Assembly (NCBI GenBank): GCA_964493985.1
Contig: CAZBQL010000034.1
Span: forward strand, 1-28,542
DNA from: MGML01 sp964493985
GTDB taxonomy: Bacteria; Chloroflexota; Dehalococcoidia; Dehalococcoidales; UBA2162
DNA: 28,542 nucleotides
Reading direction: 5' to 3'
Numbering within the stretch: the first letter of the stretch is position 1; every line of letters begins with the position of its first letter. Both the position numbers and the translations under genes were made by a program. This document shows, piece by piece, positions 7,907 to 16,196 of the stretch. Below the pieces are notes generated by a model that was given only the letters and a program-made list of their open reading frames with translations, was not told the DNA's origin and ran no database searches.

Positions 7907-8682
7907 ACAAGTATCGATAAACCCAACTCGGACAGAATAGTATCCATAATTCGCTCAGCTTCAATCACGGCTGCTCCTCTTTCAGGGATTGTACCTTCCA
8001 TACTCGAGTTATAAATCCCTGAGTCAAAATAAATAACGCCAGCAATATTGATGTTTCGCTCCCGTAATTCTTTTTTTACTCTTATACACACGTCCGTAGA
8101 TGCTGATTTATTAATAATTGCCCAGACATTTTTTATTCCCATTCCGGTAGCCAGTTCATGAATTTTCTGTCCGACATTAATCGACTCAAGTGGTGGTTCT
8201 ATAACAATCAGCACGCTGTCAATGCTAGTGTCGACCCCTCTGCCGAAGTGTTCCACACCCGCTTCCATATCGACGATAACCAGTTCGTTATCCTGAAGAG
8301 TTAGTTTTTTTAGAAATTCCCGGCTGAGTACGCCCATAGGGCAGGCACAACCCTCGAGAGACTGTAGAATTTTACCAATGGCGACGAACCTGATCCCGTC
8401 TTTTTGAAGCATACATTGCTCGGGAATATCATCCATAGCAATATGGGACTCACTAAGAACATTCGCACTCCCCATCTTTGCTTTCAAACTATTCTTACCA
8501 CCGACAAGTTCCATAAGAGGTGTCGGTGGATTGTCAAAACCAAACATACGGAAAAGACCCGAATTCGATTCATCGGCATCTACCACCAGCACCCGATAAC
8601 CTTTTTTTTGTGCAACGTTAGCCAGGAGAGCTACCGTCGTGCTTTTTCCACTACCGCCTTTACCACAAACTGATATTTTCAT
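7903..8682 (-). CDS. CooC-like P-loop ATPase (MinD/Mrp family, Ni-enzyme or corrinoid maturation)
   Basis: A 259-residue ATPase with the deviant Walker A GKGGSGKST (7-15), a VVDADES switch (33-39), CAC at 112-114 and the Walker B-like VIVDMEAGVEHFGRG (135-149). The CXC motif in a GCACPMG context is the metal-binding pair known from CooC, which dimerises around nickel and helps load CO dehydrogenase / acetyl-CoA synthase. No Ni enzyme is encoded in this window. Its neighbours are methyltransferases and ferredoxins, so it may instead serve corrinoid protein activation, or act on enzymes encoded elsewhere. It begins two bases after the stop of the upstream zinc-ribbon gene. Confidence 0.88.
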   Translation of the reverse strand: MKISVCGKGGSGKSTTVALLANVAQKKGYRVLVVDADESNSGLFRMFGFDNPPTPLMELVGGKNSLKAKMGSANVLSESHIAMDDIPEQCMLQKDGIRFVAIGKILQSLEGCACPMGVLSREFLKKLTLQDNELVIVDMEAGVEHFGRGVDTSIDSVLIVIEPPLESINVGQKIHELATGMGIKNVWAIINKSASTDVCIRVKKELRERNINIAGVIYFDSGIYNSSMEGTIPERGAAVIEAERIMDTILSELGLSILV

Positions 8683-8684
8683 CC

Positions 8685-8900
8685 TTAGTCCTTTCTCGTT
8701 AATCCGCTTTCCACAGTTTCATATTCCATTATCTCTGGATTGTCCGAACTGTTTTTTGAGGGAACATAATCTAATATATCTTCGTTTTCCAATTCAACTT
8801 GATAACCGCATTGCAGGCATGTTTCATGCCATCCATCGCAGTCATCATAAATCATAATGTCACCACCACAATGCGGGTAGCTTTTTAATCGCCATTTCAT
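8685..8900 (-). CDS. Small zinc-ribbon-like protein with one Cys replaced by Tyr
   Basis: A 71-residue protein. The start chosen is the ATG at 8900, where GGAGG lies nine bases upstream; an ATG at 8933 adds eleven residues read through the G-tract and is less likely. Its ribbon reads SYPHCGGD near the N-terminus and CLQCGY further on. A normal ribbon would have CPxC in the first knuckle, and here the first Cys is Tyr (TAC against TGC, one base). The C-terminal half is acidic. Function unknown; it is translated just ahead of the CooC-like ATPase. Confidence 0.7.
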   Translation of the reverse strand: MKWRLKSYPHCGGDIMIYDDCDGWHETCLQCGYQVELENEDILDYVPSKNSSDNPEIMEYETVESGLTRKD

Positions 8901-9009
8901 AACCTGGTTCCTCCCCCCCCCAACGCTTACCACTCAGAGTCCATCAATAGCTAATAACCTGATGGTATGTGTTTCATTATTATTCTATTTTTATCCGTTA
9001 AATCCTTTG

Positions 9010-9279
9010 CTATATTCCGTATGCCGGCGTTTTTCCCGGATGCAGTTTATGCCATTTGTCCATCAGTTGTTCTTGCGTTTCCTCATGGTCGGGATCCGGG
9101 ACTGTAGCCTCCATCGGGCATATCTCTGCACAACGAGGGGTTTCGTAATTACCAACACATTCTGTGCATTTGTCAGGGTCAATGACGTAGATGATATCTC
9201 CTTCGGAAATAGCTCCATTTTCACATTCCTGTTCGCAAGCTCCACACGTAATGCATTCATCGGTTATCTTGTATGCCAT
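9010..9279 (-). CDS. 2[4Fe-4S] ferredoxin, Allochromatium/YfhL type
   Basis: An 89-residue ferredoxin. The first cluster motif is CITCGACEQEC (C9, C12, C15, C19). The second has the eight-residue insertion typical of Alvin-type ferredoxins (C38, C41, C50, C54) and is followed by a C-terminal helical extension. These ferredoxins have very low and unequal cluster potentials. It overlaps the upstream stop by one base (TAATG), so it is co-translated with the 98-residue unknown protein. Likely electron donor within the corrinoid methyltransferase block. Confidence 0.92.
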   Translation of the reverse strand: MAYKITDECITCGACEQECENGAISEGDIIYVIDPDKCTECVGNYETPRCAEICPMEATVPDPDHEETQEQLMDKWHKLHPGKTPAYGI

Positions 9280-9575
9280 TAATCAATCTCCTCCGCTATA
9301 TTTTCTATAGTTGTATCTTTAACCCATATCCGGTACATTTTCTCCCCACTTTGTTCGTAGCATCGGAATCCTGCTGCATCTATTACCTCTGTTTCTACAT
9401 TCTCTATACCCTTCAGCTCTATGCACTGGCTTAACCAGTTTTTATAATGTAACCCTCCACCAAAATAGACCTTAGTCCATCTTGTGCCGTCTTTATCTAC
9501 TTTGTGTTGTATCGTTTCCTCTTCGGCCATTCGTTGTCGAATCGGGTTGTCCGTACCTGTATTATCGTTTATCAT
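9279..9575 (-). CDS. Unrecognised 98-aa protein
   Basis: I do not recognise a family. The 98-residue product is soluble and mixed alpha/beta in character. A disordered acidic start is followed by WTKVYFGGGLHYKNWLSQC, then a predicted strand-helix region and IWVKDTTIENIAEEID at the end. It holds two Cys (in SQC and FRC) with no metal motif. A second ATG at residue 16 is possible. It sits between a methyltransferase and the ferredoxin it overlaps by one base, so it probably acts with them. Confidence 0.7.
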   Translation of the reverse strand: MINDNTGTDNPIRQRMAEEETIQHKVDKDGTRWTKVYFGGGLHYKNWLSQCIELKGIENVETEVIDAAGFRCYEQSGEKMYRIWVKDTTIENIAEEID

Positions 9576-9622
9576 TTTGATTCTGATCCCAGCTATCTAT
9601 CTGGTTATTATTTGTGTATTTT

Positions 9623-10954
9623 CTACCTATAGACACCGTATTCATTAACCGCTTCCATTATTGCGCGCAGGTTATCCGCAGTCGTTTCCTCCACCGATGA
9701 CGCTCCGGTCAATATGTACCCGCCGCCTTTCCCTGCGATCTCGATAAGGTTACGACAATATTCCTTTATTTCCTGAGGGGTACCGGTACTTAGTAAGGAT
9801 GTAGGTATATTACCGGCTATACACGAAACACCACCCAGGACTTCCTTAGCTTTAGGCATATCTGTACGTTCGAACCACCATATTACCGAACTTCTGGGCA
9901 TATCTCTGATAACCTCCAGACGTTTTTCGTAATATGATTCGGCAAGGGGCATTGGTACAAGGCCTTCGTCGATTATGCCAAGGAGTACTTTCTTTAAAGA
10001 TGGCCAGTAGAATATGTTGAACTGTTCACTGGACATAAAGCCGTCGGCCCCTTTATGCAATGGCATCGGGACAATCGGGCTCAGGCTTGCATCCGCTCCC
10101 TGCACCGCCATATCAATGGTCATCGGCGTTATTTTCTCCAATGCTTCCAGGAGTTTATCGGGTTGTTTATACATATCCAGCATTATCCCGTGAGTACCCC
10201 GCAGCATATCTCCTATCATGTCGAAGGGCGCACCGGAAAAAGTCCCACCGAAGGGCGGATATCCTTCTGTCAGTTCCTCGTAACTTGCTTCAGCGACAAC
10301 CTTCATCCATTTATCCAACTCCTTACCGGCATCCATTAGTGCCTGGAAAGCAGCTTGAACATCCGGCCTCCCGAAGGGCGCGATGAATCCCATCGGAATC
10401 CCGGACATCGGGTTGAAGGCATTGAGATATTTAAGGGGTTCAAGTTCTCCCGCTATGCGCGGCATGATGACTCTCAACCAGAAGTCCGACGGATCCTGAA
10501 TAAGGTGGTCGTATTCGTCCGCCATCATGTATTCACCCTCGACGTACTGATAAGTGCGGGTTTCTGGAGATAATCCGTGTCCAGGCCATTTCAGCAACTT
10601 ATAATCAATCCTCTCAAACACCCTTCCCGGCCACACAAGTCCGGCGCCCATAGCTGTATCCATATCGAAGTCCTGGCGGAAATTCTTCCAGGCTCGGAGA
10701 AGTTCATCGTAGTCATACATGGTCTTCATGAGAGTCGTGCCTGAATAATACGCCGGGAAATTCCCAGCCGGCAGGAAAAACGGAACACGGTCAGGTTCTT
10801 CTAGTTTTATAGCCTTGATTAGCCTGGTTACCCGTTTCCGGTAGCCTTCCTTAGCCTCAGGACTAACAAATTCCACCCCCGGCGTCTCAAGCCATTTCCT
10901 GAATCTTTCTTCTCTCTTTTCTTCCCAGGTTAAGTCTGACCATTTCTTTTCCAT
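9623..10954 (-). CDS. UroD-family (COG0407) methyltransferase, long form
   Basis: A complete 443-residue UroD-fold protein. It has the extra N-terminal helix pair (EEKREERFRKWLETPG) shared with the gap-cut gene at 3685-4718, EPDRVPF at about 53-59, WPGHG, LRGTHG, FYWPSLKK, ESYYEKRLE and a conserved Cys in SCIAGNIP. In MtaA/MtbA-type methylcobalamin:CoM methyltransferases the ESYYE position is the zinc-binding HxC and the C-terminus has GC; here neither is present (the C-terminus reads TGASSVEE). The catalytic mode may therefore differ. GGAGG lies eight bases before the ATG. Likely a methyl transferase acting with the corrinoid protein at 14973-15605; substrate unknown. Confidence 0.88.
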   Translation of the reverse strand: MEKKWSDLTWEEKREERFRKWLETPGVEFVSPEAKEGYRKRVTRLIKAIKLEEPDRVPFFLPAGNFPAYYSGTTLMKTMYDYDELLRAWKNFRQDFDMDTAMGAGLVWPGRVFERIDYKLLKWPGHGLSPETRTYQYVEGEYMMADEYDHLIQDPSDFWLRVIMPRIAGELEPLKYLNAFNPMSGIPMGFIAPFGRPDVQAAFQALMDAGKELDKWMKVVAEASYEELTEGYPPFGGTFSGAPFDMIGDMLRGTHGIMLDMYKQPDKLLEALEKITPMTIDMAVQGADASLSPIVPMPLHKGADGFMSSEQFNIFYWPSLKKVLLGIIDEGLVPMPLAESYYEKRLEVIRDMPRSSVIWWFERTDMPKAKEVLGGVSCIAGNIPTSLLSTGTPQEIKEYCRNLIEIAGKGGGYILTGASSVEETTADNLRAIMEAVNEYGVYR

Positions 10955-11035
10955 TTATATAACCTCCGTTTACTACTTTCAGGGATTGTGTATTTTATTG
11001 TTTCGGAAGGTATACTTCTAAATTCGTTCCTGTTT

Positions 11036-12283
11036 TTAACTATAGACCCCATACTCCTTGGTGAAGTCGATCATCGTCTTTAGATTTTCGGGCTTCGATT
11101 TTTCCGGTGAACTCCTGGGGCAGACGACCAGACCGCCATCCTTTCCAACTGTGTCAATCAAGTCTTTCATGTAATTCTTTACGTCCTGTACTGTGCCTGT
11201 CTGGAGTAAAGAAACAGGAACATTTCCTCTGATGCACATGTGGTCTTTAAGTATTTCCTTTGCCTTGTATATATCTGTGGAGTCAAAATGAGCAAGAACC
11301 TTTCCTTTAGGTAGCTCCAGTAAATATTCCAATCTCTGAGTATAACTGCCTTCAAAGAAAATACAGGGAGTATAACCGGCATCGATAACAGCCAGTATCA
11401 ACGCTTTCAGTCCCGGCCAGTAGAATTTCTCGAACTGCTTCAGAGACATAAATCCATCTGCTCCTCGATCCAGGTATATCGTTACTCGTGGGTTTTCACC
11501 CGGTGGCGGCATGGACTGAATTCTCTTCAGCATCTTGGCAAGTTGCGCTTCGCAGCCTTTTAGTAGTTGCTCGGGTCTCTCATACATATCAAGCATTGCC
11601 CCACGCATACCTCGTAAAGAAAGGGAAAATATATCGAAAGGTGCTACACCGGCTACTCCATCTACAGGAAAACCAAGTTCTCTAATTTCTTTATCGAATT
11701 CTGCAAGCTTCGGTCGCCATTCAGCCCACTCGCGTCCGGCTTTCTTAAGTGTCTCAACTGCTTTTTCGACATCCGGTCTCGCCAGTACCTCGCCAAGCGC
11801 CAGCGCACCAAAACTTCCCGAACTCAACATTGACAGGGGGGGTAAATTTTTAAAAGGCTCCATCACTCCAAGAGTACGGGGCATAAGTACCCGTAAGGCA
11901 TAGTCCGATGGATCTTCGAAATAAGCGTCATACTCATCACCCTTCATCCATTCACCTTCTACAGCCTGGTGACCATGTTTGGGAGATACCCCGTAACCTG
12001 GCCATTTCGTCTGTTTCGGTTCCAGATATTCCATTACCTTCCCAGGTGAGAATGCCTGGACGTAGTAAATGGAGTCGGGGGCGAAATCAACAACTGTCTT
12101 CTTCGTTGCTGCCAGCCACGCATCATAGTCATAATAGGCAGCGGCCGGTTGAATTCCAGCATACATTGCTGGAAAGTAGCTGAAGCTCATCTCGATAGGG
12201 ACCCTATCAGGAATCTTCAGGTGAATTGCATCCATCACCCGCTGGTTTCTTTCCTTCCACAACGCCTCAGTTTCTTTATCCAT
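11036..12283 (-). CDS. UroD-family (COG0407) methyltransferase, short form A
   Basis: A complete 415-residue protein, closely related to and the same length as the paralogue at 13723-14970: IPDRVPI at 24-30, WPGYG, EWMKGDEYD, LRGMRG, RGADGFMSLKQFEKFYWPG, FFEGSYTQRLEYLLELPKG, AHFDSTDIYKAKEILKDHMC and RGNVP. The ATG at 12283 has GAGAGG five bases upstream; an in-frame ATG at 12307 lacks a ribosome site. One Cys survives near the usual C-terminal zinc position (VCPRSS), but the HxC pair is replaced by FEG. Its similarity to the 13723 gene suggests a tandem duplication separated by a third paralogue. Confidence 0.88.
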   Translation of the reverse strand: MDKETEALWKERNQRVMDAIHLKIPDRVPIEMSFSYFPAMYAGIQPAAAYYDYDAWLAATKKTVVDFAPDSIYYVQAFSPGKVMEYLEPKQTKWPGYGVSPKHGHQAVEGEWMKGDEYDAYFEDPSDYALRVLMPRTLGVMEPFKNLPPLSMLSSGSFGALALGEVLARPDVEKAVETLKKAGREWAEWRPKLAEFDKEIRELGFPVDGVAGVAPFDIFSLSLRGMRGAMLDMYERPEQLLKGCEAQLAKMLKRIQSMPPPGENPRVTIYLDRGADGFMSLKQFEKFYWPGLKALILAVIDAGYTPCIFFEGSYTQRLEYLLELPKGKVLAHFDSTDIYKAKEILKDHMCIRGNVPVSLLQTGTVQDVKNYMKDLIDTVGKDGGLVVCPRSSPEKSKPENLKTMIDFTKEYGVYS

Positions 12284-12353
12284 ATTTGCCTCTCTCCCGA
12301 TAATCATCTGGAAACCAGTAATACGACTTCGTGACCTTTCATGTGGTCACAGG

Positions 12354-13610
12354 CTATTTATAATTACCATACTTTTTAGCAGACTCAATCATCGCTATAA
12401 CGTTTTCAGGTTTTGCATCGTTGGTTATCCCGGTATTGGTACTCAGAATGAAACCCCCGTCTCTCCCAACGGTGTCAAATAAATGCTTACAATGGTCTTC
12501 TATTTCCTGAGGAGTAGCAGCCTGCAACATCGAGTGAGGAATACCACCCATAATACAGGTATGACCACCCAGGACTTCCTTTGCTCTATCCAGGTCGGTA
12601 AGAGCAAAACGGGCTACAGTCTTTCCTTTTGGTAACTCCAGGAGATGCTCAAGACGGGAAGTCCAATCAGCTTCATACAATGGAATATAGACTAATCCTG
12701 CTTCAGTCATGGCTTCAACCACTTTTTTAAACCCGGGCCAGTAGAACTTATCAAACTGTTTTGGTGACATCAGTTCATCCGAACCGTTGTGAAGATAGCT
12801 GCCTACTCTCTTGGGATTTCCCCGCTTGCTTTTGAGGGTGTTAAGTCCGGCTTCTATTGAGCCAGGTAAAAGCATGTCGCACACCCTAAGCAACTCATCC
12901 GGTCTGTCAAACATATCAAGCATCGTCCCCCTCATTCCTCTGAGGTAATCTGAAAGCGTATCGAACGGTGGGGCTACACCTCCATGATGAAGAGTTGGAT
13001 AACCAAGGGTTGCCATCTCTTCTTCAAAGTCACCCATAGTCTCGATATATTTCTGGGCTTCTTGGCCGGCTTTAAATATAGTTTCGAAAGCTTTGATAAT
13101 TTCCGGTGAAGAGAATGACATTGCCCGCATTGCCATTGTAGAGCTTCCTACTAGTGACTGAAGTGGTGGTAGATTAGAAAATCCCTCCAGAGTATTCCAG
13201 ACTCTTGGAAGATAGCGACGAAGAATAAAATCTCCCGGGTCTGAGAAGAATAAATCATATTCATCAGCTTTAAGAGGTTCTCCTTCGATAAACTGGTGCA
13301 TAGTGTTAGGATCAAGACCTCCGCCCGCCCACTTGTATAATTTCGGAGATAATGCTTCGAGAGCGGTCCCCGAACCACCGGCACCTGGGGCAATGACATC
13401 CGGCTGAAGTTCCAGTATCGTTTTTTTAGTTGCCCCTCTCCAGACCTGGTGATTATAAAAGGAGTCGGCAACCGTTACTCCATCCACATATCTGGCAGGA
13501 AAGTAATTGGTGGCTAGGACAACAGGAATCCTGTCCGGTATTTTCAGCTCGATTGCGTCTCTTAACCTCTTTTCTCTTTCCTCGTACAGCTCTTCTGGAG
13601 ACTTTGCCAT
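12354..13610 (-). CDS. UroD-family (COG0407) methyltransferase, short form B
   Basis: A complete 418-residue UroD-fold protein, more diverged than its two flanking paralogues: IPDRIPV at 24-30, KWAGGG in place of WPGHG, LRGMRG, FDKFYWPGFKK, YEADWTSRLEHLLELPKG, ARFALTD in place of AHLDSTD, and HTCIMGGIP. The C-terminus (LSTNTGITND) lacks the zinc-ligand Cys. A GGAGGTG ribosome site precedes the ATG. The different active-site loops suggest a substrate distinct from those of the neighbours. Confidence 0.87.
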   Translation of the reverse strand: MAKSPEELYEEREKRLRDAIELKIPDRIPVVLATNYFPARYVDGVTVADSFYNHQVWRGATKKTILELQPDVIAPGAGGSGTALEALSPKLYKWAGGGLDPNTMHQFIEGEPLKADEYDLFFSDPGDFILRRYLPRVWNTLEGFSNLPPLQSLVGSSTMAMRAMSFSSPEIIKAFETIFKAGQEAQKYIETMGDFEEEMATLGYPTLHHGGVAPPFDTLSDYLRGMRGTMLDMFDRPDELLRVCDMLLPGSIEAGLNTLKSKRGNPKRVGSYLHNGSDELMSPKQFDKFYWPGFKKVVEAMTEAGLVYIPLYEADWTSRLEHLLELPKGKTVARFALTDLDRAKEVLGGHTCIMGGIPHSMLQAATPQEIEDHCKHLFDTVGRDGGFILSTNTGITNDAKPENVIAMIESAKKYGNYK

Positions 13611-13666
13611 TTTATTTCACCTCCAGCAATATTTTTAATCTGTATCAAACCCAATATGATATATCC

Positions 13667-13702
13667 ATTGAGTTTGCAACGTTGGTGTACTCACAACTCA
13701 AT
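13667..13702. repeat. Inverted repeat between two methyltransferase genes
   Basis: ATTGAGTT (13667-13674) and AACTCAAT (13695-13702) form 8-base arms around a 20-base loop, which itself contains the palindrome CAACGTTG (13677-13684). No T-run follows on the minus strand. It may stabilise or process the operon transcript between the 13723 and 12354 genes. Confidence 0.35.
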
Positions 13703-13722
13703 CCTTTAGTTACTTATACCTG

Positions 13723-14970
13723 TTAGTTATACACGCCGTATTCTTTAGTAAAGTCAATCATCGCTTTGAGATTTTCAGCTTTTACCTCATCTAGAGAACT
13801 TCTCGAAGAAACTATCAAGCCGCCGTCTTTACCAACCACGTCGATAAGCTTTTTTACATAGTCCCTTACATCATCAGGTGTTCCCGTCTGCAATAACGAA
13901 GCAGGAACATTTCCTCTGAAACACATATGATCTTTAAGAATTTCCTTTGCTTTGAAAATATCGGTGGAGTCTAAGTGGGCAACAACCTTACCTCTGGGTA
14001 ACTCAAGAAGGTACTCCAGTCGAGAGGTATAATCACCTTCAAAGAATACGCAGGGTAAATACCCGGCATCTACAAACGCGATAATAACCTTTTTCAAACC
14101 TGGCCAGTAGAATGTCTCAAACTGCTTCAGTGACATAAAACCGTCTGCTCCCCTATGGAGCGCCATAAAAACTCTTGTTTTCCCGTCTCCTTGCCCCATT
14201 GCCTTAATCATCTCTAGAGATCTTGTTAATTGTCGTTCACATGCTTCAAGGAGTTTATCCGGTCTTTCGTACATATCAAGCATAGAACCGCGCATACCTC
14301 TTAGCGAATCCGAAACAGCATCGAATGGCGCTCCGGCGCCACCTCTTCCCCATACCGGAAAACCTAACTTTTCGATTTCATTGCTGAATTCTGCCATTTT
14401 AGGGCCCCACTTGAGAATTTCCCGTCCGGCATTTTGAAGTTTCTCAATAGCGCTGGCAACTTCTGGAGTAGCAAACGCTGCTGCCAAGCTCATTGGCCCC
14501 ATATAACCTGAGGCCATCGATGCTATCGGCGGTAAGAGTTTGAAAGGCTCCATTGCCCCACAAGTACGAGGTAAAAGTACTCGTAACGCGAAGTCGGCAG
14601 GATTGTAAAGATATTCGTCATACTCATCACCTTTCATCCACTCTCCCTCAACAAACTGGTAAGAGTGCTCGGGTGATACACCATGACCAGGCCACTTCAT
14701 TTGTCTAATATCAAGATACTCCATAGCTTTCCCCGGTGAAAACGGTGTTACGTAGACTACATCCGGAGCAAAATCCACACAAGCCTTTTTAAAAGCCTCA
14801 AGCCACCTGTCGTAATCATAATATGCGGTTGAACATGGTATACTACTCCACCTCGCCGCGAAACAGCCGAAGCTTGCCTGAACAGGGACTCTATCAGGAA
14901 TTTTCAAAAGGATCGCATCCGTCACCCTTTCATCTCGTTCTTTGTAAAGTTCTTCGGCTGTCTTTTCCAT
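13723..14970 (-). CDS. UroD-family (COG0407) methyltransferase, corrinoid-coupled
   Basis: A complete 415-residue UroD-fold protein starting two bases after the corrinoid protein's stop, so the pair is translationally linked. The start at 14970 is chosen because GGAGG lies ten bases upstream; an ATG at 14991 has no proper spacing. Landmarks: IPDRVPV 24-30, WPGHG 93-97, LRGMRG 223-228, FYWPG 287-291, FFEG 309-312, AHLDSTD 331-337, C350 and RGNVP 352-356. FFEG stands where MtaA/MtbA enzymes have zinc-binding HxC, and the C-terminal GC is replaced by SSRSS. It is the best candidate for the primary methyltransferase partner of the corrinoid protein. Confidence 0.9.
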   Translation of the reverse strand: MEKTAEELYKERDERVTDAILLKIPDRVPVQASFGCFAARWSSIPCSTAYYDYDRWLEAFKKACVDFAPDVVYVTPFSPGKAMEYLDIRQMKWPGHGVSPEHSYQFVEGEWMKGDEYDEYLYNPADFALRVLLPRTCGAMEPFKLLPPIASMASGYMGPMSLAAAFATPEVASAIEKLQNAGREILKWGPKMAEFSNEIEKLGFPVWGRGGAGAPFDAVSDSLRGMRGSMLDMYERPDKLLEACERQLTRSLEMIKAMGQGDGKTRVFMALHRGADGFMSLKQFETFYWPGLKKVIIAFVDAGYLPCVFFEGDYTSRLEYLLELPRGKVVAHLDSTDIFKAKEILKDHMCFRGNVPASLLQTGTPDDVRDYVKKLIDVVGKDGGLIVSSRSSLDEVKAENLKAMIDFTKEYGVYN

Positions 14971-14972
14971 TT

Positions 14973-15605
14973 TTACGCTTCCTCCAACCATCCTTTAGAC
15001 AGGGCAACTGCTGTCATTGCATCTTTACCATAGGCATCGGCTCCAGAATATTTCCTTATGCTTTCATCAATTTGACCGCCGCCGATCATTATTTTTACCT
15101 TGTCCCGTAGCCCTTCTTTTACAATGAGATCTATGGTGTCTTTCATCGACTCAAAAGCCAGCGTTAGAAATCCACTCAAGCCTACGATGGGTGCCTCTGT
15201 CTCTTTTATCTTTTCAATGAAATTTTCAGCAGGCACATCTATACCAAGGTCGTATACTTCAAATCCGCTGACATCCAGCATGAAAACAACGATATCTTTA
15301 CCGATATCGTGTATATCACCGGCAACAGTGCCGATGATTACTTTACCGAGTTTTTTAGAAGTCATCCCCGCCTTTAATTTGGGTTTAACAAGCTCGGAAA
15401 CCTGGCTGAAAATTTCACCTGAGTAAATAAGCTCGGGAAGGAAGTACTCGCCTTCGGCGAATCTTTTCCCGATGATTTCCATCCCCTGTCTGCCTTCTTC
15501 CAGAATTACCTGCGGGTCTTCATCGTTATCCAGACGTTCCTGAGTCAGCTTCAAGGCATCATCTTTTCTTAGTTCCGCAATAGCATCCGTTATTTCGTTA
15601 CTCAT
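14973..15605 (-). CDS. Corrinoid-binding methyl carrier protein (MtaC/MtbC/MttC-like)
   Basis: A 210-residue protein with a helical cap domain (about residues 1-85) and a Rossmann-type B12-binding domain. It carries DIHDIG at 97-102, where His99 is the lower axial cobalt ligand, then GLSGFLTLAF near 142-151 and GGG at 175-177 lining the nucleotide tail. In methylotrophic systems such proteins accept a methyl group from one methyltransferase and give it to another. It is the only corrinoid protein in the window, against at least six methyltransferase genes, so it is probably shared. GGAGGGAAA precedes the ATG. The Fur-type regulator lies 87 bases upstream in the same direction. Confidence 0.94.
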   Translation of the reverse strand: MSNEITDAIAELRKDDALKLTQERLDNDEDPQVILEEGRQGMEIIGKRFAEGEYFLPELIYSGEIFSQVSELVKPKLKAGMTSKKLGKVIIGTVAGDIHDIGKDIVVFMLDVSGFEVYDLGIDVPAENFIEKIKETEAPIVGLSGFLTLAFESMKDTIDLIVKEGLRDKVKIMIGGGQIDESIRKYSGADAYGKDAMTAVALSKGWLEEA

Positions 15606-15692
15606 TTAGTTTCCCTCCAATTTGTTTATTTTTATTTATTGGACTATATTACCTTTTTCATAGGTGGATAAAAGAATCAGGGAGTAAATAAG

Positions 15693-16130
15693 TTAAGAAT
15701 TGTTTGCTTTGTCTTTACATTCCCCACAGGAACCCTCCAGATATAACTCGGCTTTCGTTACCAGAAAGCCATACTCTTGCTTTACTGTCTCTATTAATTT
15801 TTCGAAATGAGGACTCTGGAATTCCAGAATTTTTCCACATCCCTGACATATTAGATGTTGATGATTCGATGTGGATTTAATCTCGTAATAGCATCGAATT
15901 CCATCTAACCTCATCTCATCAACCAGCTTCAGTTCTTTGAAAAGGTTAAGGTTTCGATATACCGTAGCCTGGCTGATTGATCTGTCCTTTTCAACGGCAC
16001 GGCGATAAAGTTCTTTTACATCAAGGTGTCCTTCAGAATTTTGAATCAAATCTAGTAGCAAACGGCGTTGCGCGGTTAGGAAATAACCTTTCTTCTTGAG
16101 GGTATCATTACCATTTATTTTATTTTTCAT
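15693..16130 (-). CDS. Fur-family metalloregulator
   Basis: A 145-residue Fur/PerR/Zur-type repressor. It has an N-terminal winged helix (recognition region ISQATVYRNLNLF, 52-64), the regulatory metal region NHQHLIC with H90, H92 and C95, and two structural zinc pairs, C95-X2-C98 and C135-X2-C138. These regulators bind DNA as dimers when loaded with metal. A strong Fur box lies 68-87 bases upstream, so it is probably autoregulated and, with read-through, may control the corrinoid genes downstream. The sequence alone does not separate Fur from PerR or Zur, although the box fits Fur best. Confidence 0.9.
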   Translation of the reverse strand: MKNKINGNDTLKKKGYFLTAQRRLLLDLIQNSEGHLDVKELYRRAVEKDRSISQATVYRNLNLFKELKLVDEMRLDGIRCYYEIKSTSNHQHLICQGCGKILEFQSPHFEKLIETVKQEYGFLVTKAELYLEGSCGECKDKANNS

Positions 16131-16196
16131 CTTATTTTTTCAAATCCTTTAATAAGAAATATTCTACTTCAAGTTATCCTGGTATATTTATGAAAA

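Noticed and set aside
7903..8682. Nitrogenase-type NifH or plasmid ParA
   Set aside because: The CAC motif in GCACPMG and overall layout fit CooC better than NifH (no paired cluster cysteines) or ParA.
2511..14970. Uroporphyrinogen decarboxylase of haem synthesis
   Set aside because: Six divergent paralogues beside a corrinoid carrier and DUF1638 fit the COG0407 methyltransferase branch, and no other haem genes are present.
15606..15692. Cobalamin riboswitch upstream of the corrinoid gene
   Set aside because: The 87-base spacer is too short and shows no B12-box-like sequence.
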